A stretch of 5,016 nt of DNA from JBBDNV01 sp040877415 (GTDB lineage Bacteria > Planctomycetota > Planctomycetia > Pirellulales > PALSA-1355): positions 1 through 5,016 of the forward strand of contig JBBDNV010000082.1 in the NCBI GenBank assembly GCA_040877415.1, read 5' to 3'. A program made the translations under genes and the position numbers. Positions 4,491 to 5,016 of the stretch are shown here, piece after piece; the stretch's first letter is position 1, and each line of letters begins with the position of its first letter. Under the pieces are notes generated by a model. That model saw nothing but the letters and a program-made list of their open reading frames with translations, made no database searches and was not told the origin of the DNA.

Positions 4491-4982
4491 ATGAAACATC
4501 AAATCGCCTTCCTCCTCGTCGTCTCCGCTGTTGTTCTCGCGGGTTGTGCCTCCATTGTCAGCAAGTCCGAGTATCCGGTCGCCATCACAAGCAACCCGAT
4601 CGGTGCGGATTTTGTGGTCAAACGAGGCAATGGCATTCCCGTGGCTAGCGGCATTACTCCTGCCACCATCACGCTCTCCGCCTCGGACGGCTATTTCAAG
4701 CCGGCCAAATATACGGTGGAGTTTCGTCGCAAGGGGGTTGTCCAGTCCGTCCCGCTTACCGCAAAGATTGACGGCTGGTATTTCGGTAACATCCTTTTCG
4801 GCGGAATCATCGGTTTGCGCATCGTGGATCCGGCCACCGGCGCCATGTGGAGCTTGAAGGATACGACCATGGCGACGTTCCAGCAGACGGCCGATGTTGC
4901 CCCAGGGCAACGCGCGCTGCGCATTGCCGACATCAACTCCTTGCCCATGAAATACCGCGGCCAACTCGTGGCGCTGAACTAA
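4491..4982 (+). CDS. Small lipoprotein with a C-terminal GNxxFGG-type motif
   Basis: A 163-residue predicted lipoprotein. The signal peptide MKHQIAFLLVVSAVVLAG ends in a lipobox LAGC with the lipidated Cys19, followed by ASIVSKSE, a common start for this kind of outer-membrane lipoprotein. Residues about 29-90 (PVAITSNPIGADFVV, then GITPATITLSASDGYFKPA and YTVEFRRKG) resemble a PEGA-like beta domain. Residues 95-120 carry GWYFGNILFGG and VDPATGAMW, a short glycine-rich segment found in many uncharacterised bacterial lipoproteins. The tail to residue 163 is hydrophilic. Without Asp at position +2 (Ala follows Cys), sorting to the outer membrane would be expected under the E. coli rule. The specific function is unknown. 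The ATG at 4491 sits correctly for the signal peptide. Another probable exported protein starts 2 nt after its stop, so the two are likely cotranscribed. Confidence 0.85.
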   Translation: MKHQIAFLLVVSAVVLAGCASIVSKSEYPVAITSNPIGADFVVKRGNGIPVASGITPATITLSASDGYFKPAKYTVEFRRKGVVQSVPLTAKIDGWYFGNILFGGIIGLRIVDPATGAMWSLKDTTMATFQQTADVAPGQRALRIADINSLPMKYRGQLVALN

Positions 4983-4984
4983 AC

Positions 4985-5016
4985 ATGCGAAAACAACACC
5001 TCATCGTGGCAGCGAC
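4985..5016 (+). CDS. Start of a further probable exported protein (partial)
   Basis: An ATG 2 nt after the lipoprotein stop opens a frame of ten complete codons to the window edge, MRKQHLIVAA. The basic beginning followed by hydrophobic residues is what a signal peptide start looks like. The tight spacing suggests translational coupling with the lipoprotein gene. No Shine-Dalgarno is evident, and identity cannot be judged from ten residues. Confidence 0.5.
   Translation, partial: MRKQHLIVAA

Noticed and set aside
4473..4964. Minus-strand frame of 163 codons over the lipoprotein gene
   Set aside because: Exact antisense shadow of a frame with a clear signal peptide and lipobox.

Overview
The window reads as a chromosomal segment of a Gram-negative bacterium with moderately high GC. 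It has two lipoprotein or signal-peptide genes, mostly weak Shine-Dalgarno sequences, and intergenic DNA full of short palindromes and degenerate tandem oligomers. This style resembles Verrucomicrobiota or a related PVC-type lineage. That placement is an inference from general look only; no ribosomal or other marker gene is present.

Layout. Positions 1-276 hold no gene I can support. Positions 277-388 carry a striking array of TGTCGA/TCGACA half-sites around a candidate promoter. It leads into a class II Fic-family adenylyltransferase (403-1536, +) with an N-terminal inhibitory helix motif and a C-terminal winged-helix segment. Positions 1537-1711 hold a structured intergenic element of several hairpins whose two ends are related palindromes. 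A lactate permease of the LctP/LldP family (1712-3382, -) converges on fic across that element. Positions 3383-3762 are noncoding-looking DNA with several inverted and tandem repeats. Two adjacent relatives of a small 20-residue-repeat protein follow. The first (3763-3993, +) has a plausible signal peptide but no ATG start. The second (4096-4371, +) has three clear repeats but no usable start, so it looks decayed. A pyrimidine-rich, heptamer-repeated tract separates them. Next comes a small lipoprotein gene (4491-4982, +) with a hairpin over its ribosome binding site, and then the first ten codons of another probable exported protein (4985-5016, +), which runs off the edge.

How the genes relate. 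Nothing indicates one shared pathway. Fic is probably a stand-alone, self-regulated unit. Its embedded operator geometry and its own winged-helix domain suggest that Fic could control its own promoter. The permease imports lactate or a similar 2-hydroxy acid, with no lactate dehydrogenase gene nearby. The right-hand genes form a small cell-envelope cluster of repeat proteins, a lipoprotein and a further exported protein. The most noteworthy features are the phased TGTCGA array, the structured element at 1569-1710, and the pair of 20-residue-repeat genes.
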